DNA of 5,462 bases from Planctomycetota bacterium (lineage in GTDB: Bacteria > Planctomycetota > Phycisphaerae > UBA1845): contig JADFRO010000226.1 in NCBI GenBank assembly GCA_022561255.1, positions 1 through 5,462 of the forward strand. The letters are read 5' to 3'. The notes beneath the pieces are model-generated. The model worked only from the letters and a program-made list of their open reading frames with translations. It had not been told where the DNA came from and did not search any database. Shown one piece after another: positions 1-5,462 of this stretch (position 1 is its first letter; every line of letters begins with the position of its first letter). The translations under genes and the position numbers were made by a program.

Positions 1-214
1 CCACGGATGTAAGTAGCTCCGCAGCTTCGCCGACCGCCGCGAGAACGCCCAGTGTGACAACAACGCCAACGCTCATACCCTGCCACTGCTCGTACCAGCC
101 GAACCCCGCCGCCGCGGCAAGCAAGATCCACGTTCCCGGCAGGCGCATCAGGGTTAGAGCGACGGCCGTGACGCACACGAGCGACCCCAGCGGCAGCACA
201 ACCCAATCGGACAC
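1..214 (-). CDS. DUF456-like small membrane protein, N-terminal part (C-terminus beyond the left edge)
   Basis: The reverse strand stays open from a GTG at 214 to the window edge and encodes 71 residues with no stop. The translation is strongly hydrophobic, with membrane segments at about residues 5-23, 28-40 and 48-61. Between the first two is an LPGTW motif (residues 25-29), and near the break is a G-E-x-x-E motif (62-66). Both match the DUF456 family as I know it: LPG-N/T-W after the first helix, then an acidic G-E motif followed by a glycine- and arginine-rich segment, which here lies outside the window. The family is a small inner-membrane protein of unknown function. The GTG start was chosen because a GGGAGAG site lies 6 bases upstream and the hydrophobic part begins at once. 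The frame is open further upstream, so a longer N-terminus is possible. It is transcribed divergently from the receiver gene. Family assignment is fairly sure; function is unknown. Confidence 0.72.
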   Translation of the reverse strand, partial: MSDWVVLPLGSLVCVTAVALTLMRLPGTWILLAAAAGFGWYEQWQGMSVGVVVTLGVLAAVGEAAELLTSV

Positions 215-220
215 GGTCTG

Positions 221-227
221 CTCTCCC
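221..227 (-). promoter_or_regulatory. Ribosome binding site of the DUF456-like gene
   Basis: On the minus strand this reads GGGAGAG, six bases before the GTG at 214-212. It supports the short form of the protein over the upstream in-frame GTG (325-323), which has no such site. Confidence 0.5.
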
Positions 228-250
228 GGAACGACCCGAATCGTCGTTGA

Positions 251-279
251 TTGACATTCCTCAGCACCGGCACCATCGT
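251..279 (+). promoter_or_regulatory. Possible sigma-70-type promoter for the receiver/Memo pair
   Basis: A perfect TTGACA (251-256) lies in the divergent spacer. At 17-base spacing the -10 position (274-279) reads CATCGT, which matches TATAAT at only three positions. The location, about 60-85 bases before the ATG at 338, is plausible. The poor -10 keeps this weak. Confidence 0.25.
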
Positions 280-337
280 ACAGCGCAACAGCGTCGTTGT
301 GACGTTCGAGCGCGTTCCGTAGCACCCACTGGATGGT

Positions 338-763
338 ATGACAAATCAACCTTCACGTCAGGGCGTGGTCGCCGTTCTCGCCGATATGATCTTTGAAACG
401 AAGATTTGCTCGACAGCCAATACGCTCGGAGCGCCGGCGATCGTCGTTCGGTCCACCGACGCACTCGACGCCGCGATTTCGAGGACCGGCGCCTCGTTGG
501 TTCTGGTCGATCTCAATACGGCCGGGGATTCCGCGATCGATCTCGTGAAAGCCGCTAAGGCGCATCCGTCCGAGCTGCACGTCGTGGCGTTCGCATCGCA
601 CGTCAATGCTGACCTGCTGGAAAAAGCCGAGCAAGCAGGCGCCCACTCGGTGATGCCGCGCTCCCAATTCTCGGCCGAGCTGCCGAATCTGATCACCACG
701 CATTGCAAGAAGCTGGATACGACGGGTGCAGCGCCGAATGCGCCGGAAGATTCGCCGTGTTGA
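338..763 (+). CDS. Degenerate CheY-like receiver-domain protein
   Basis: A 141-residue stand-alone protein with the alternating strand/helix pattern of a response-regulator receiver (residues about 9-120) and a short polar tail (125-141). Strand 1 (VVAVLAD, 10-16) ends with a single Asp (D16) where receivers carry an acidic pair. Strand 3 (SLVLVDLN, 53-60) keeps the phospho-acceptor-type Asp, D58. The conserved Thr/Ser after strand 4 falls at A86 or S87 (VVAFASH), and the conserved Lys of strand 5 is replaced by Arg (AGAHSVMPR, R108). No output domain or DNA-binding domain is present. The fold is therefore receiver-like, but normal Mg-dependent phosphotransfer is doubtful. It may act as a protein-protein switch or respond to something else. 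The ATG at 338 has only a poor GGATGG directly before it, but later starts would remove strand 1. The 3' end overlaps the Memo gene by 7 bases, so the two are probably translated together. No histidine kinase is nearby. Confidence 0.8.
   Translation: MTNQPSRQGVVAVLADMIFETKICSTANTLGAPAIVVRSTDALDAAISRTGASLVLVDLNTAGDSAIDLVKAAKAHPSELHVVAFASHVNADLLEKAEQAGAHSVMPRSQFSAELPNLITTHCKKLDTTGAAPNAPEDSPC
745..750 (+). promoter_or_regulatory. Ribosome binding site deciding the Memo start
   Basis: GGAAGA lies six bases before GTG 757 and nine before TTG 760, inside the end of the receiver gene. It supports a start here rather than at the earlier TTG (703), whose extra 18 residues do not resemble the family. 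Confidence 0.5.
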
Positions 764-1671
764 TACGCGAGCCCATCGCTGCGGGCACGTTTTACCCGCC
801 CCAAGCGGAAGCGTGCCGCGAGGAGCTTAAGCGACTATTCAGCGACTCTGCGAGCGAATGGAAGACCGAACCTTTATTCGGAGGTCTGGTTCCCCACGCC
901 GGGTGGCGGTGCAGCGGTGGTGTAACGGCGAAGGTCTTCGCGGCACTCAGCGGTGGCGCGCGGGCGGTAACGCCTAAGAGGTCCGCTGACACGCCCAACG
1001 ACAACGAGGCCGTGATCATTCTGTTCGGCGGCGTCCATCGGTATCGCGGGCGTAAGGCGGCAATGTTCACACGGGGGCGGTGGCAGACACCGTTGGGTCC
1101 GATTGACGTCAACGCCCGCCTCGCCGAGCGGATACTCGACGAGAGCAGCCTTATCGTCGATGACGCCGACGCTCACCGAGACGAACACTCGCTCGAAGTT
1201 CAGATGCCGTTCGTTAAATACGTCCTACCCGCGGCCACGATCTTGCCCATCATGGTGCCATGTGATGACGCAGCCGTGGACGTAGGGCTATCGGTGGCTG
1301 CTGCGCTAAACGCCGCCGACTGTGAGGTCGTGATCATCGGCACCACGGACCTGACACACTACGGCCCCCGGTACGGCTTCACGCCTCAGGGCCTCGGTGC
1401 CGACGCGAACGACTGGGCCAAGCAGGTCAACGACCGCCGATTCCTCGATCTGGTCTGCGATATGAAGAGCGAACAGGTTGTTCCCCAATCGGTCGAGTAT
1501 AGGAATGCCTGCAGCGGTGGGGCGGTAGCAGCCACGATCGCCGCAGTTGCAGCTCTCGGTGCCACAAGGGGCGTCCTGCTTGACCACACCACAAGTAGCG
1601 AGGTGCTCTTTACGCCCGGCGGTCCGGTCGCGCAAGATTCGGTGGGTTACGCCGGCGTCGTGTTCAATTAG
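757..1671 (+). CDS. amrB: Memo-family protein (AmmeMemoRadiSam system protein B)
   Basis: 304 residues from GTG 757 (TTG 760 is the alternative). It opens with REPIAAGTFYP (4-14), the usual N-terminal signature of the family. The metal-site residues known from human MEMO1 (three His, one Asp, one Cys) all appear in context: H47 in VPHAGW, H94 in GGVHR, D198 and H201 in TTDLTHYG, and C252 in NACSGG. Also diagnostic are DADAHRDEHSLEVQMPF (136-152) and the C-terminal VGYAGVVF (296-303). The fold is related to class III extradiol dioxygenases (LigB), but family members are thought to bind iron or copper in a redox role rather than to be proven dioxygenases. It is slightly long for the family because of a charged insertion at about 67-85. 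The name comes from genomes where the gene sits with an AMMECR1 protein and a radical-SAM enzyme; neither is visible here. It overlaps the receiver gene by 7 bases. The family is very sure; the substrate is unknown. The symbol is a family label. Confidence 0.9.
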   Translation: MLIREPIAAGTFYPPQAEACREELKRLFSDSASEWKTEPLFGGLVPHAGWRCSGGVTAKVFAALSGGARAVTPKRSADTPNDNEAVIILFGGVHRYRGRKAAMFTRGRWQTPLGPIDVNARLAERILDESSLIVDDADAHRDEHSLEVQMPFVKYVLPAATILPIMVPCDDAAVDVGLSVAAALNAADCEVVIIGTTDLTHYGPRYGFTPQGLGADANDWAKQVNDRRFLDLVCDMKSEQVVPQSVEYRNACSGGAVAATIAAVAALGATRGVLLDHTTSSEVLFTPGGPVAQDSVGYAGVVFN

Positions 1672-1676
1672 AATTC

Positions 1677-1699
1677 TTGGTCGGCGCGATCCCGACCGA
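1677..1699 (+). terminator. Hairpin after the Memo gene, possible terminator without T-tract
   Basis: Six bases after the Memo stop codon, TTGGTCGG (1677-1684) can pair with CCGACCGA (1692-1699) across a 7-base loop, giving an 8-pair stem with one G-U. No run of T follows, so it is not a classical intrinsic terminator. It could be a 3' stabilising stem, a weak terminator, or part of the serA leader. The rest of the 81-base gap shows no convincing promoter. Confidence 0.35.
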
Positions 1700-1752
1700 T
1701 CCGTCATAACGACGAGCGTTCGCAAACGAAAACGACAAGGTTTGAATCAGCT

Positions 1753-3366
1753 ATGTATCGAGTTCTCGTAGCGGACAAGATCGCCGAGCCCGGGTTGGAA
1801 CGCCTGCGGAAGTGCGGCGAGGTTGAGTTCGACGTTCGACACGGCTTAGCCCCGAGCGAACTCGCCAGCGTCATCGGCTCGTACGACGGCGTACTGATCC
1901 GCTCAGCCGTCAAGATCACCCGACAAACGCTCGCCAAGCCGGGCAAGCTTACGGTCATCGCTCGCGCCGGTGTTGGCGTCGACAACGTTGACCTCGAAGC
2001 CGCCACACAAGCGGGAGTGCTTGTCCTGAACACCCCCGACGCCAACACCATCTCCACCGCTGAGCACACGATCGCCATGATGCTAGCCCTTCACCATCGC
2101 ATCGCCGCAGCGCACCAACACGTGATCACCGGCGGGTGGAGCCGGAGTACTTATCTCGGCGACCAGCTGGCTGGACGAACGCTGGGCATCGTCGGATTGG
2201 GCCGCATCGGTCAGGCCGTCGCTCGCCGGGCACTGGGCCTGGAGATGAAGGTCATCGCACTCGACCCCTTCGTTTCCGGCGATACGGCGCTGGATGGAGC
2301 CGTCACGCTCCTCAAGAAACTCTCGGATCTGCTCGCCCAAGCCGATTGCGTCACCCTACACGCGTCGCTCTCTGCCGAGACACGTCACATGATCGGTGCT
2401 GATCAACTCAAAGCCATGAAACCGGGCGCCGTTTTGATCAACTGCGCTCGCGGTGCCCTCGTCGACGAAACCGCACTCGCCGAAGCACTCAATACGGGTC
2501 AGATCGCCGGCGCCGCTCTGGACGTTTTTGAAAAGGAACCCCCCGAAGGTAGTCCGATTCTGACCGCCAAGAACGTCGTCCTTACACCACATCTGGCGGC
2601 TTCCACCTCGGAAGCTCAAGAACGCGTTTCCGTCGACGCTGTGGAGTCGCTGCTCGCCTACCTGGTGTCCGGTGAGATTCGATCCGCCGTCAACGTCACG
2701 GGTATGCCGTCGGATCTGACCGCGCGCCACCGGGCGTATGTCGATCTCTGCTCGCGCATGGGAACGATCCTCTCGGCTTGGTGTGCCGATGGGGTCGATA
2801 AAATTCACGTCAGTACCCACGGTGATTCTTTGGAAGAACTTGCGCCGACGCTCGCCTGGCAGGCTATGGTCGCGGTGTTGGGACCGCATCTCGACGTTCG
2901 TCTTAATCTCGTCAATGCCAAAGAGCAGGCACAGAGCCGCGGACTCGCGGTCGAGCACACGACGCATTCCCAGCAGCGAAACCTCCCCGAGTCCGTCGTC
3001 TTGACCGTCGAGTCGCGGGGTCAAAGGCACGAGGTCGAGGGCACCGTTTTTATGGACGGCCGACCGCGCGTGCTTTCCATCGACGGCTACGCGATGGAAC
3101 TCGTGCCCGAACAATCGATGGCGTTAATCTTCAACGACGACCGACCGGGCGTCATTGGGTTGGTCGGCCAAGCGTTCGGCGACGCGGGCATCAACATCGC
3201 CGACATGGCGCTGTCTCGCCGTGGTAAGACTGCCCTAATGGTTCTCAAACTCGACGAGCCCATGCCCGACAAGCTGCGCGAGCAACTTTGCGGCATGAAC
3301 CCGCCGATCCTCTCGCTTCGCACGATCTCGTTACCCCCGGTTCAGGAAGACCGCGACGCATCATGA
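1753..3366 (+). CDS. serA: D-3-phosphoglycerate dehydrogenase, long ACT-containing form
   Basis: Cytoplasmic enzyme that oxidises 3-phosphoglycerate to 3-phosphohydroxypyruvate with NAD+, the first step of serine synthesis. At 537 residues it has the length of the long, three-part type. The N-terminal substrate domain begins MYRVLVADKI and continues with RAGVGVDNVD (71-80). The nucleotide-binding domain has GIVGLGRIG (145-153), with D171 at the end of the second strand favouring NAD. The catalytic triad is R233 (NCARGALVDE), E262 (DVFEKEPP) and H280 (LTPHLAAST). Residues about 315-450 form the intervening domain, with its family motif NLVNAKEQAQSRG (385-397). A C-terminal ACT domain (about 455-527) carries NDDRPGVIGLVG (461-472) and GINIADMALSR (479-489), the kind of site that binds serine for feedback inhibition in many relatives. 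The ATG matches the usual family start; an AAGG lies 12 bases before it, which is a weak site. The stop overlaps the next start (ATGA). Confidence 0.97.
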   Translation: MYRVLVADKIAEPGLERLRKCGEVEFDVRHGLAPSELASVIGSYDGVLIRSAVKITRQTLAKPGKLTVIARAGVGVDNVDLEAATQAGVLVLNTPDANTISTAEHTIAMMLALHHRIAAAHQHVITGGWSRSTYLGDQLAGRTLGIVGLGRIGQAVARRALGLEMKVIALDPFVSGDTALDGAVTLLKKLSDLLAQADCVTLHASLSAETRHMIGADQLKAMKPGAVLINCARGALVDETALAEALNTGQIAGAALDVFEKEPPEGSPILTAKNVVLTPHLAASTSEAQERVSVDAVESLLAYLVSGEIRSAVNVTGMPSDLTARHRAYVDLCSRMGTILSAWCADGVDKIHVSTHGDSLEELAPTLAWQAMVAVLGPHLDVRLNLVNAKEQAQSRGLAVEHTTHSQQRNLPESVVLTVESRGQRHEVEGTVFMDGRPRVLSIDGYAMELVPEQSMALIFNDDRPGVIGLVGQAFGDAGINIADMALSRRGKTALMVLKLDEPMPDKLREQLCGMNPPILSLRTISLPPVQEDRDAS

Positions 3367-4337
3367 ATCAGCGCGTCGCCATCGGTGTCGATTTCGGCGG
3401 CACGAACATCAAGGTGGCCCTGGTCGATCGGGACGGCAAGATTCTAGGCAAGCGCGCTACACCTTCGGACCCGCAGCGCGGTTCCGACACCGTCATCGGT
3501 GAGATGGCCGCACTCGCATCAACACTACTCACCGAAAGCGGACTCACTTCCGGCGATGTCGTCGGCGCCGGTCTCGGTTCGCCGGGTCCACTGGACCTCA
3601 AGGCGGGTACGATCATTCGCTCGACCAATCTTCCCGGCTGGCAGAACGTGGCGATTCGGCGCGAGCTTTCCGACCGACTTGGACTACGCGTCTACTTAGC
3701 CAACGACGCCAACGCAGCGGCACTGGGAGAGTTTTGGGCGGGTGCAGGCCGCAGCGGCGGCGATCTGGTCATGCTCACGCTCGGTACGGGCGTAGGTGGT
3801 GGAGTCGTTCACCGAGGCCGACTCGTGGAAGGTCACTTCGACAACGCGGCTGAACTGGGCCACATGATCGTCGTCGTCGATGGGTTGCCCTGTGGATGCG
3901 GGCAACACGGCTGCCTGGAGCAGTACGCCTCCGCCGCGGCCGTCGCTCGCAGGGTCCAGGCGGCAATCGGCGATGGCGAAGAGAGCGTCCTCGCATCCCA
4001 GGTCACCGCGGGCGAGCCAATCACCTCGCAGCACGTCGCCGAGGCCGCAAAATCCGGCGACGCGCTGTCGCTTCGGATCTGGGAGGATGCCTGCGTCCAC
4101 CTTGCAATCGCGTGCGTCAACATCCAACACGTGCTGAACCCTAAGTACATCGTTTTGGGCGGAGGTATGGCTCAGGCGGGAGCGTTCCTGCTCGATCGCG
4201 TCGTGAAGCACTTCAAAGATCGTACGTGGTCACTCTGCGACGACGCGCCGGAGATAGTGCAAGCGCAGCTCGGCTACGACGCCGGTGTCATCGGCGCCGC
4301 AGCGCTCGCCTGGACAAACCAGGACGTTCACCGATAG
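3363..4337 (+). CDS. glk: ROK-family sugar kinase, probably glucokinase
   Basis: 324 residues from the ATG that overlaps the serA stop. It most likely phosphorylates glucose to glucose 6-phosphate with ATP in the cytoplasm. The ATP phosphate-binding motif GVDFGGTNIKVAL lies at 8-20. GLGSPGPLD (70-78) and STNLPGWQN (87-95) are typical of ROK glucokinases. D115 in LANDANAAALGE (112-123) is the expected catalytic base, and LGTGVGGGVV (140-149) is the second phosphate motif. A structural zinc site is complete: H167 in ELGH plus C177, C179 and C184 in CGCGQHGC, followed by LEQYAS. The C-terminal part has NPKYIVLGGGM (259-269). No N-terminal helix-turn-helix is present, so it is a kinase and not a NagC/XylR-type repressor. 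Fructose, mannose or N-acetylmannosamine kinase activity cannot be excluded from sequence alone. An AGGA lies 15 bases upstream, so translation probably depends on ribosomes finishing serA. Confidence 0.88.
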   Translation: MNQRVAIGVDFGGTNIKVALVDRDGKILGKRATPSDPQRGSDTVIGEMAALASTLLTESGLTSGDVVGAGLGSPGPLDLKAGTIIRSTNLPGWQNVAIRRELSDRLGLRVYLANDANAAALGEFWAGAGRSGGDLVMLTLGTGVGGGVVHRGRLVEGHFDNAAELGHMIVVVDGLPCGCGQHGCLEQYASAAAVARRVQAAIGDGEESVLASQVTAGEPITSQHVAEAAKSGDALSLRIWEDACVHLAIACVNIQHVLNPKYIVLGGGMAQAGAFLLDRVVKHFKDRTWSLCDDAPEIVQAQLGYDAGVIGAAALAWTNQDVHR

Positions 4338-4364
4338 CGCCTATCCCGCTTTCGTGTTCTGAGC

Positions 4365-4382
4365 CGTGGGCTTTGGCCCGCG
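4365..4382 (+). terminator. GC-rich hairpin after the ROK kinase gene, possible terminator
   Basis: CGTGGGC (4365-4371) pairs with GCCCGCG (4376-4382) around a TTTG tetraloop, giving seven pairs including one U-G. On the minus strand the wobble becomes a C-A mismatch, so the stem is more stable in plus-strand RNA, as expected for the end of the serA-kinase transcript. No T-tract follows. A smaller stem, GATAG/CTATC (4333-4345), straddles the kinase stop codon. The remaining spacer up to 4455 shows nothing else recognisable. Confidence 0.4.
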
Positions 4383-4455
4383 CGATTCCAAATGTTCGTT
4401 CAAACACAAACGCCGGCGGATTTGGATCGATGATACGGAACTGGCTCAAAACAGG

Positions 4456-4953
4456 TTACTTACGCGTGTCCAGCGCACGTTTGCGTGTCTCTTCGGCGCG
4501 GCGTAGGACTTCTTTGGGGTCGGTCTCCTCGGCGGGTTCCATGACGAAGTGGCGTGAGTGGGCGTCGAGAATGTGACCAGGCCACAGCACCTCCGCAAAG
4601 AAATCAACGGGAACGCGCTGATACCAGGGCGGTTTGATTTCCCAATGGGTTGAAAGTGTCTTGAACCCTTCTTTGCGAATCGTAACGCCGTAATCACCGT
4701 ACCAAAGGAAATCCGTCGTCACCTCGCTGCGGCCAATCTCCTGATCGTTGAGGAACACGCGAGCGCCGGTTGGCTGGGTCGTGATGGTAATCTTCCGGCG
4801 GACGCAGCCGGCAGACAACAGCCCCGCAATAAGCATGATGGGCAAGGCGATCATGACCACGCGGACAGCAACGGTCGTGCGACGTTCGCGCGGGCTAAAG
4901 CCTGCGGCTAGCGTCTTGAGCTTTGCGTTCGACAACATCCGGCTAAATTTCAT
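4456..4953 (-). CDS. PEGA-domain lipoprotein
   Basis: 165 residues. A basic N-terminus (1-31) precedes one hydrophobic segment (about 32-48) that ends LLSAGC, a lipobox-like site with C50 as the likely lipidated residue; the tail would lie outside the inner membrane. Residues about 54-98 form a PEGA-type beta domain (TTQPTGARVFLNDQEIG, then YGVTIRKEGFKTL). After it comes PPWYQRVPVDFFAEVLWPG (108-126) and HFVMEP (135-140), an arrangement I recognise from small planctomycete lipoproteins. The end (141-165) is a charged, probably helical tail. PEGA domains are thought to bind surface polymers or proteins; the function here is unknown. A GAGG directly touches the ATG at 4953, which is too close to be a normal ribosome binding site, so the true start could differ, for example ATG at codon 6 (4938-4936). 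It lies 51 bases downstream of the CBS gene on the same strand and may share its transcript. Confidence 0.8.
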   Translation of the reverse strand: MKFSRMLSNAKLKTLAAGFSPRERRTTVAVRVVMIALPIMLIAGLLSAGCVRRKITITTQPTGARVFLNDQEIGRSEVTTDFLWYGDYGVTIRKEGFKTLSTHWEIKPPWYQRVPVDFFAEVLWPGHILDAHSRHFVMEPAEETDPKEVLRRAEETRKRALDTRK

Positions 4954-4975
4954 CCTCGGATCGCTCGTTCAATCG

Positions 4976-4997
4976 CCTGTACAAAAGGGTACACAGG
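4976..4997 (-). other. Imperfect hairpin between the CBS and PEGA genes
   Basis: Read on the minus strand, CCTGT and AC pair with GT and ACAGG around a CCTTTT loop, with a 2-base bulge in the first arm. It sits 8 bases after the CBS stop and 22 bases before the PEGA start. It may adjust readthrough or mRNA stability between the two genes. There is no T-tract after the stem, so a full terminator is unlikely. Confidence 0.25.
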
Positions 4998-5004
4998 CCG
5001 ACCG

Positions 5005-5439
5005 CTACCGATGGCCGTACAAGTATTCCTGAAGGTACTCGATCGTTTCTTGCTTGCCGTCGCACTCACTAGCCAAAATGTCACCTGCGGAAATCATTCC
5101 GTACAGCGTGCCGTCCTCGACAACGGGCAAGTGCCGAATCCGCTTGCTCGTCATGACGGCCTTACACTCCGCCAGGCGTGAATCGCGCCGGCAGCAGGCC
5201 ATGGGAGACGTCATCACGTCGCCGACCGGCGTCGCCTTGGGGTCAAGACCTGCGGCCACGACTCGGTTCAGGATGTCCCGCTCGGTGAAAATGCCGATTA
5301 CGTTTTCGCCGTCGCGTACGACGAGAGCACCAATCCGCTTGTCGTTCATGCGCTTGGCTGCATCGAAGACCGTGTCGCCGCGTTCCACGGTGGCGACGTC
5401 TGTGCCTTTCTTGTCGAGAATGGTTTGGGCGCTGGGCAT
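5005..5439 (-). CDS. Two-CBS-domain protein (putative nucleotide sensor)
   Basis: 144 residues made almost entirely of a tandem CBS pair (a Bateman module). CBS1 spans about 8-66, with VERGDTVFDAAKRMNDKRIGALVV (18-41) ending in IGIFTERDIL (48-57). CBS2 spans about 73-128, with VGDVMTSP (72-79), RIRHLPVVEDG (100-110) and YGMISAGDIL (113-122). The T/S-x-x-D pattern before each final helix (TERD and SAGD) is the usual contact to ribose or phosphate, so binding of AMP, ATP or a related ligand is likely but not proven. No enzyme or channel domain is attached, so it would regulate a partner. The C-terminal EYLQEYLYGHR (134-144) is common in such stand-alone proteins. Three cysteines in CBS2 (C82, C83, C92), two of them adjacent, are notable. 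The ATG is fixed by a strong GGAGG site. It is followed on the same strand by the PEGA lipoprotein gene. Confidence 0.9.
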   Translation of the reverse strand: MPSAQTILDKKGTDVATVERGDTVFDAAKRMNDKRIGALVVRDGENVIGIFTERDILNRVVAAGLDPKATPVGDVMTSPMACCRRDSRLAECKAVMTSKRIRHLPVVEDGTLYGMISAGDILASECDGKQETIEYLQEYLYGHR

Positions 5440-5445
5440 CGACGC

Positions 5446-5453
5446 ACCTCCCT
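5446..5453 (-). promoter_or_regulatory. Strong ribosome binding site of the CBS gene
   Basis: On the minus strand this reads AGGGAGGT; the GGAGG core ends 7 bases before the ATG at 5439. It is the best Shine-Dalgarno match in the window and fixes the start. Confidence 0.75.
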
Positions 5454-5462
5454 GTTCGCAAG

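Noticed and set aside
54..254. Plus-strand open frame opposite the DUF456-like gene
   Set aside because: Low-complexity, Thr/Pro/Ala-rich translation with no domain; the reverse strand gives a coherent membrane protein with LPGTW and G-E-x-x-E motifs.
703..756. TTG 703 as the Memo start
   Set aside because: The 18 added residues are receiver-gene sequence in another frame and do not resemble the family N-terminus; GTG 757 has a well-spaced GGAAGA.
338..763. Complete two-component system
   Set aside because: No histidine kinase or output domain is present and several receiver active-site residues are missing.
353..804. Two long minus-strand frames opposite the receiver gene
   Set aside because: They are antisense to a clear receiver fold and their translations show no recognisable domain; long antisense frames are expected in GC-rich DNA.
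1672..1752. Promoter for serA in the gap (TTGGTC and CATAAC)
   Set aside because: The two elements are 22 bases apart, too far for a sigma-70 promoter, and the first is part of the hairpin stem.
2356..3114. 252-residue minus-strand frame inside serA
   Set aside because: It is the exact antisense of well-conserved serA sequence, with no ribosome site or motif of its own.
3288..3362. Start of the kinase at 3288
   Set aside because: The added 25 residues lie within the ACT domain of serA; ATG 3363 begins the standard ROK N-terminus and makes the common ATGA overlap.
4411..4418. CGCCGGCG palindrome as an operator
   Set aside because: Eight-base GC palindromes are common by chance in such DNA, and it lies between convergent genes where no promoter is expected.
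4226..4576. Plus-strand frame running from the kinase 3' end into the PEGA gene
   Set aside because: It crosses two real genes and their spacer, and its translation is Arg/Ser-rich without a domain.

Overview
The window looks like a chromosomal housekeeping stretch from a GC-rich bacterium, most likely a planctomycete or a relative. This is an inference from gene style, not from a marker gene. The clues are the small lipoprotein with a PEGA domain and the tail typical of planctomycete relatives (residues 109-140), a stand-alone degenerate receiver protein, an orphan Memo-family protein, and GTG or TTG starts with variable Shine-Dalgarno sites. There is no mobile element, CRISPR array, tRNA or rRNA.

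Layout. At the left edge (1-214, minus strand) lies the N-terminal part of a small DUF456-type membrane protein, cut by the window edge. A divergent spacer of about 120 bases leads to a plus-strand run of four genes: a degenerate CheY-like receiver (338-763), a Memo / AmmeMemoRadiSam system protein B (757-1671, overlapping the receiver by 7 bases), then after an 81-base gap with a hairpin, D-3-phosphoglycerate dehydrogenase serA (1753-3366), and a ROK-family sugar kinase, probably glucokinase (3363-4337, ATGA overlap with serA). A spacer of about 120 bases with a GC-rich hairpin separates these from two convergent minus-strand genes: a PEGA-domain lipoprotein (4456-4953) and, upstream of it, a two-CBS-domain protein (5005-5439) with a strong ribosome binding site.

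How they work together. serA and the ROK kinase are almost certainly co-translated. They link the entry of hexose into glycolysis (glucose 6-phosphate) with the withdrawal of 3-phosphoglycerate to serine. The receiver and Memo genes are also tightly coupled, but no pathway is evident for them. The CBS protein may sense adenine nucleotides. The PEGA lipoprotein is probably envelope-anchored and of unknown function. Nothing in the window amounts to a clearly new system. The most interesting points are the coupling of a degenerate receiver to an orphan Memo protein and the edge gene with an open, coding-like upstream frame.
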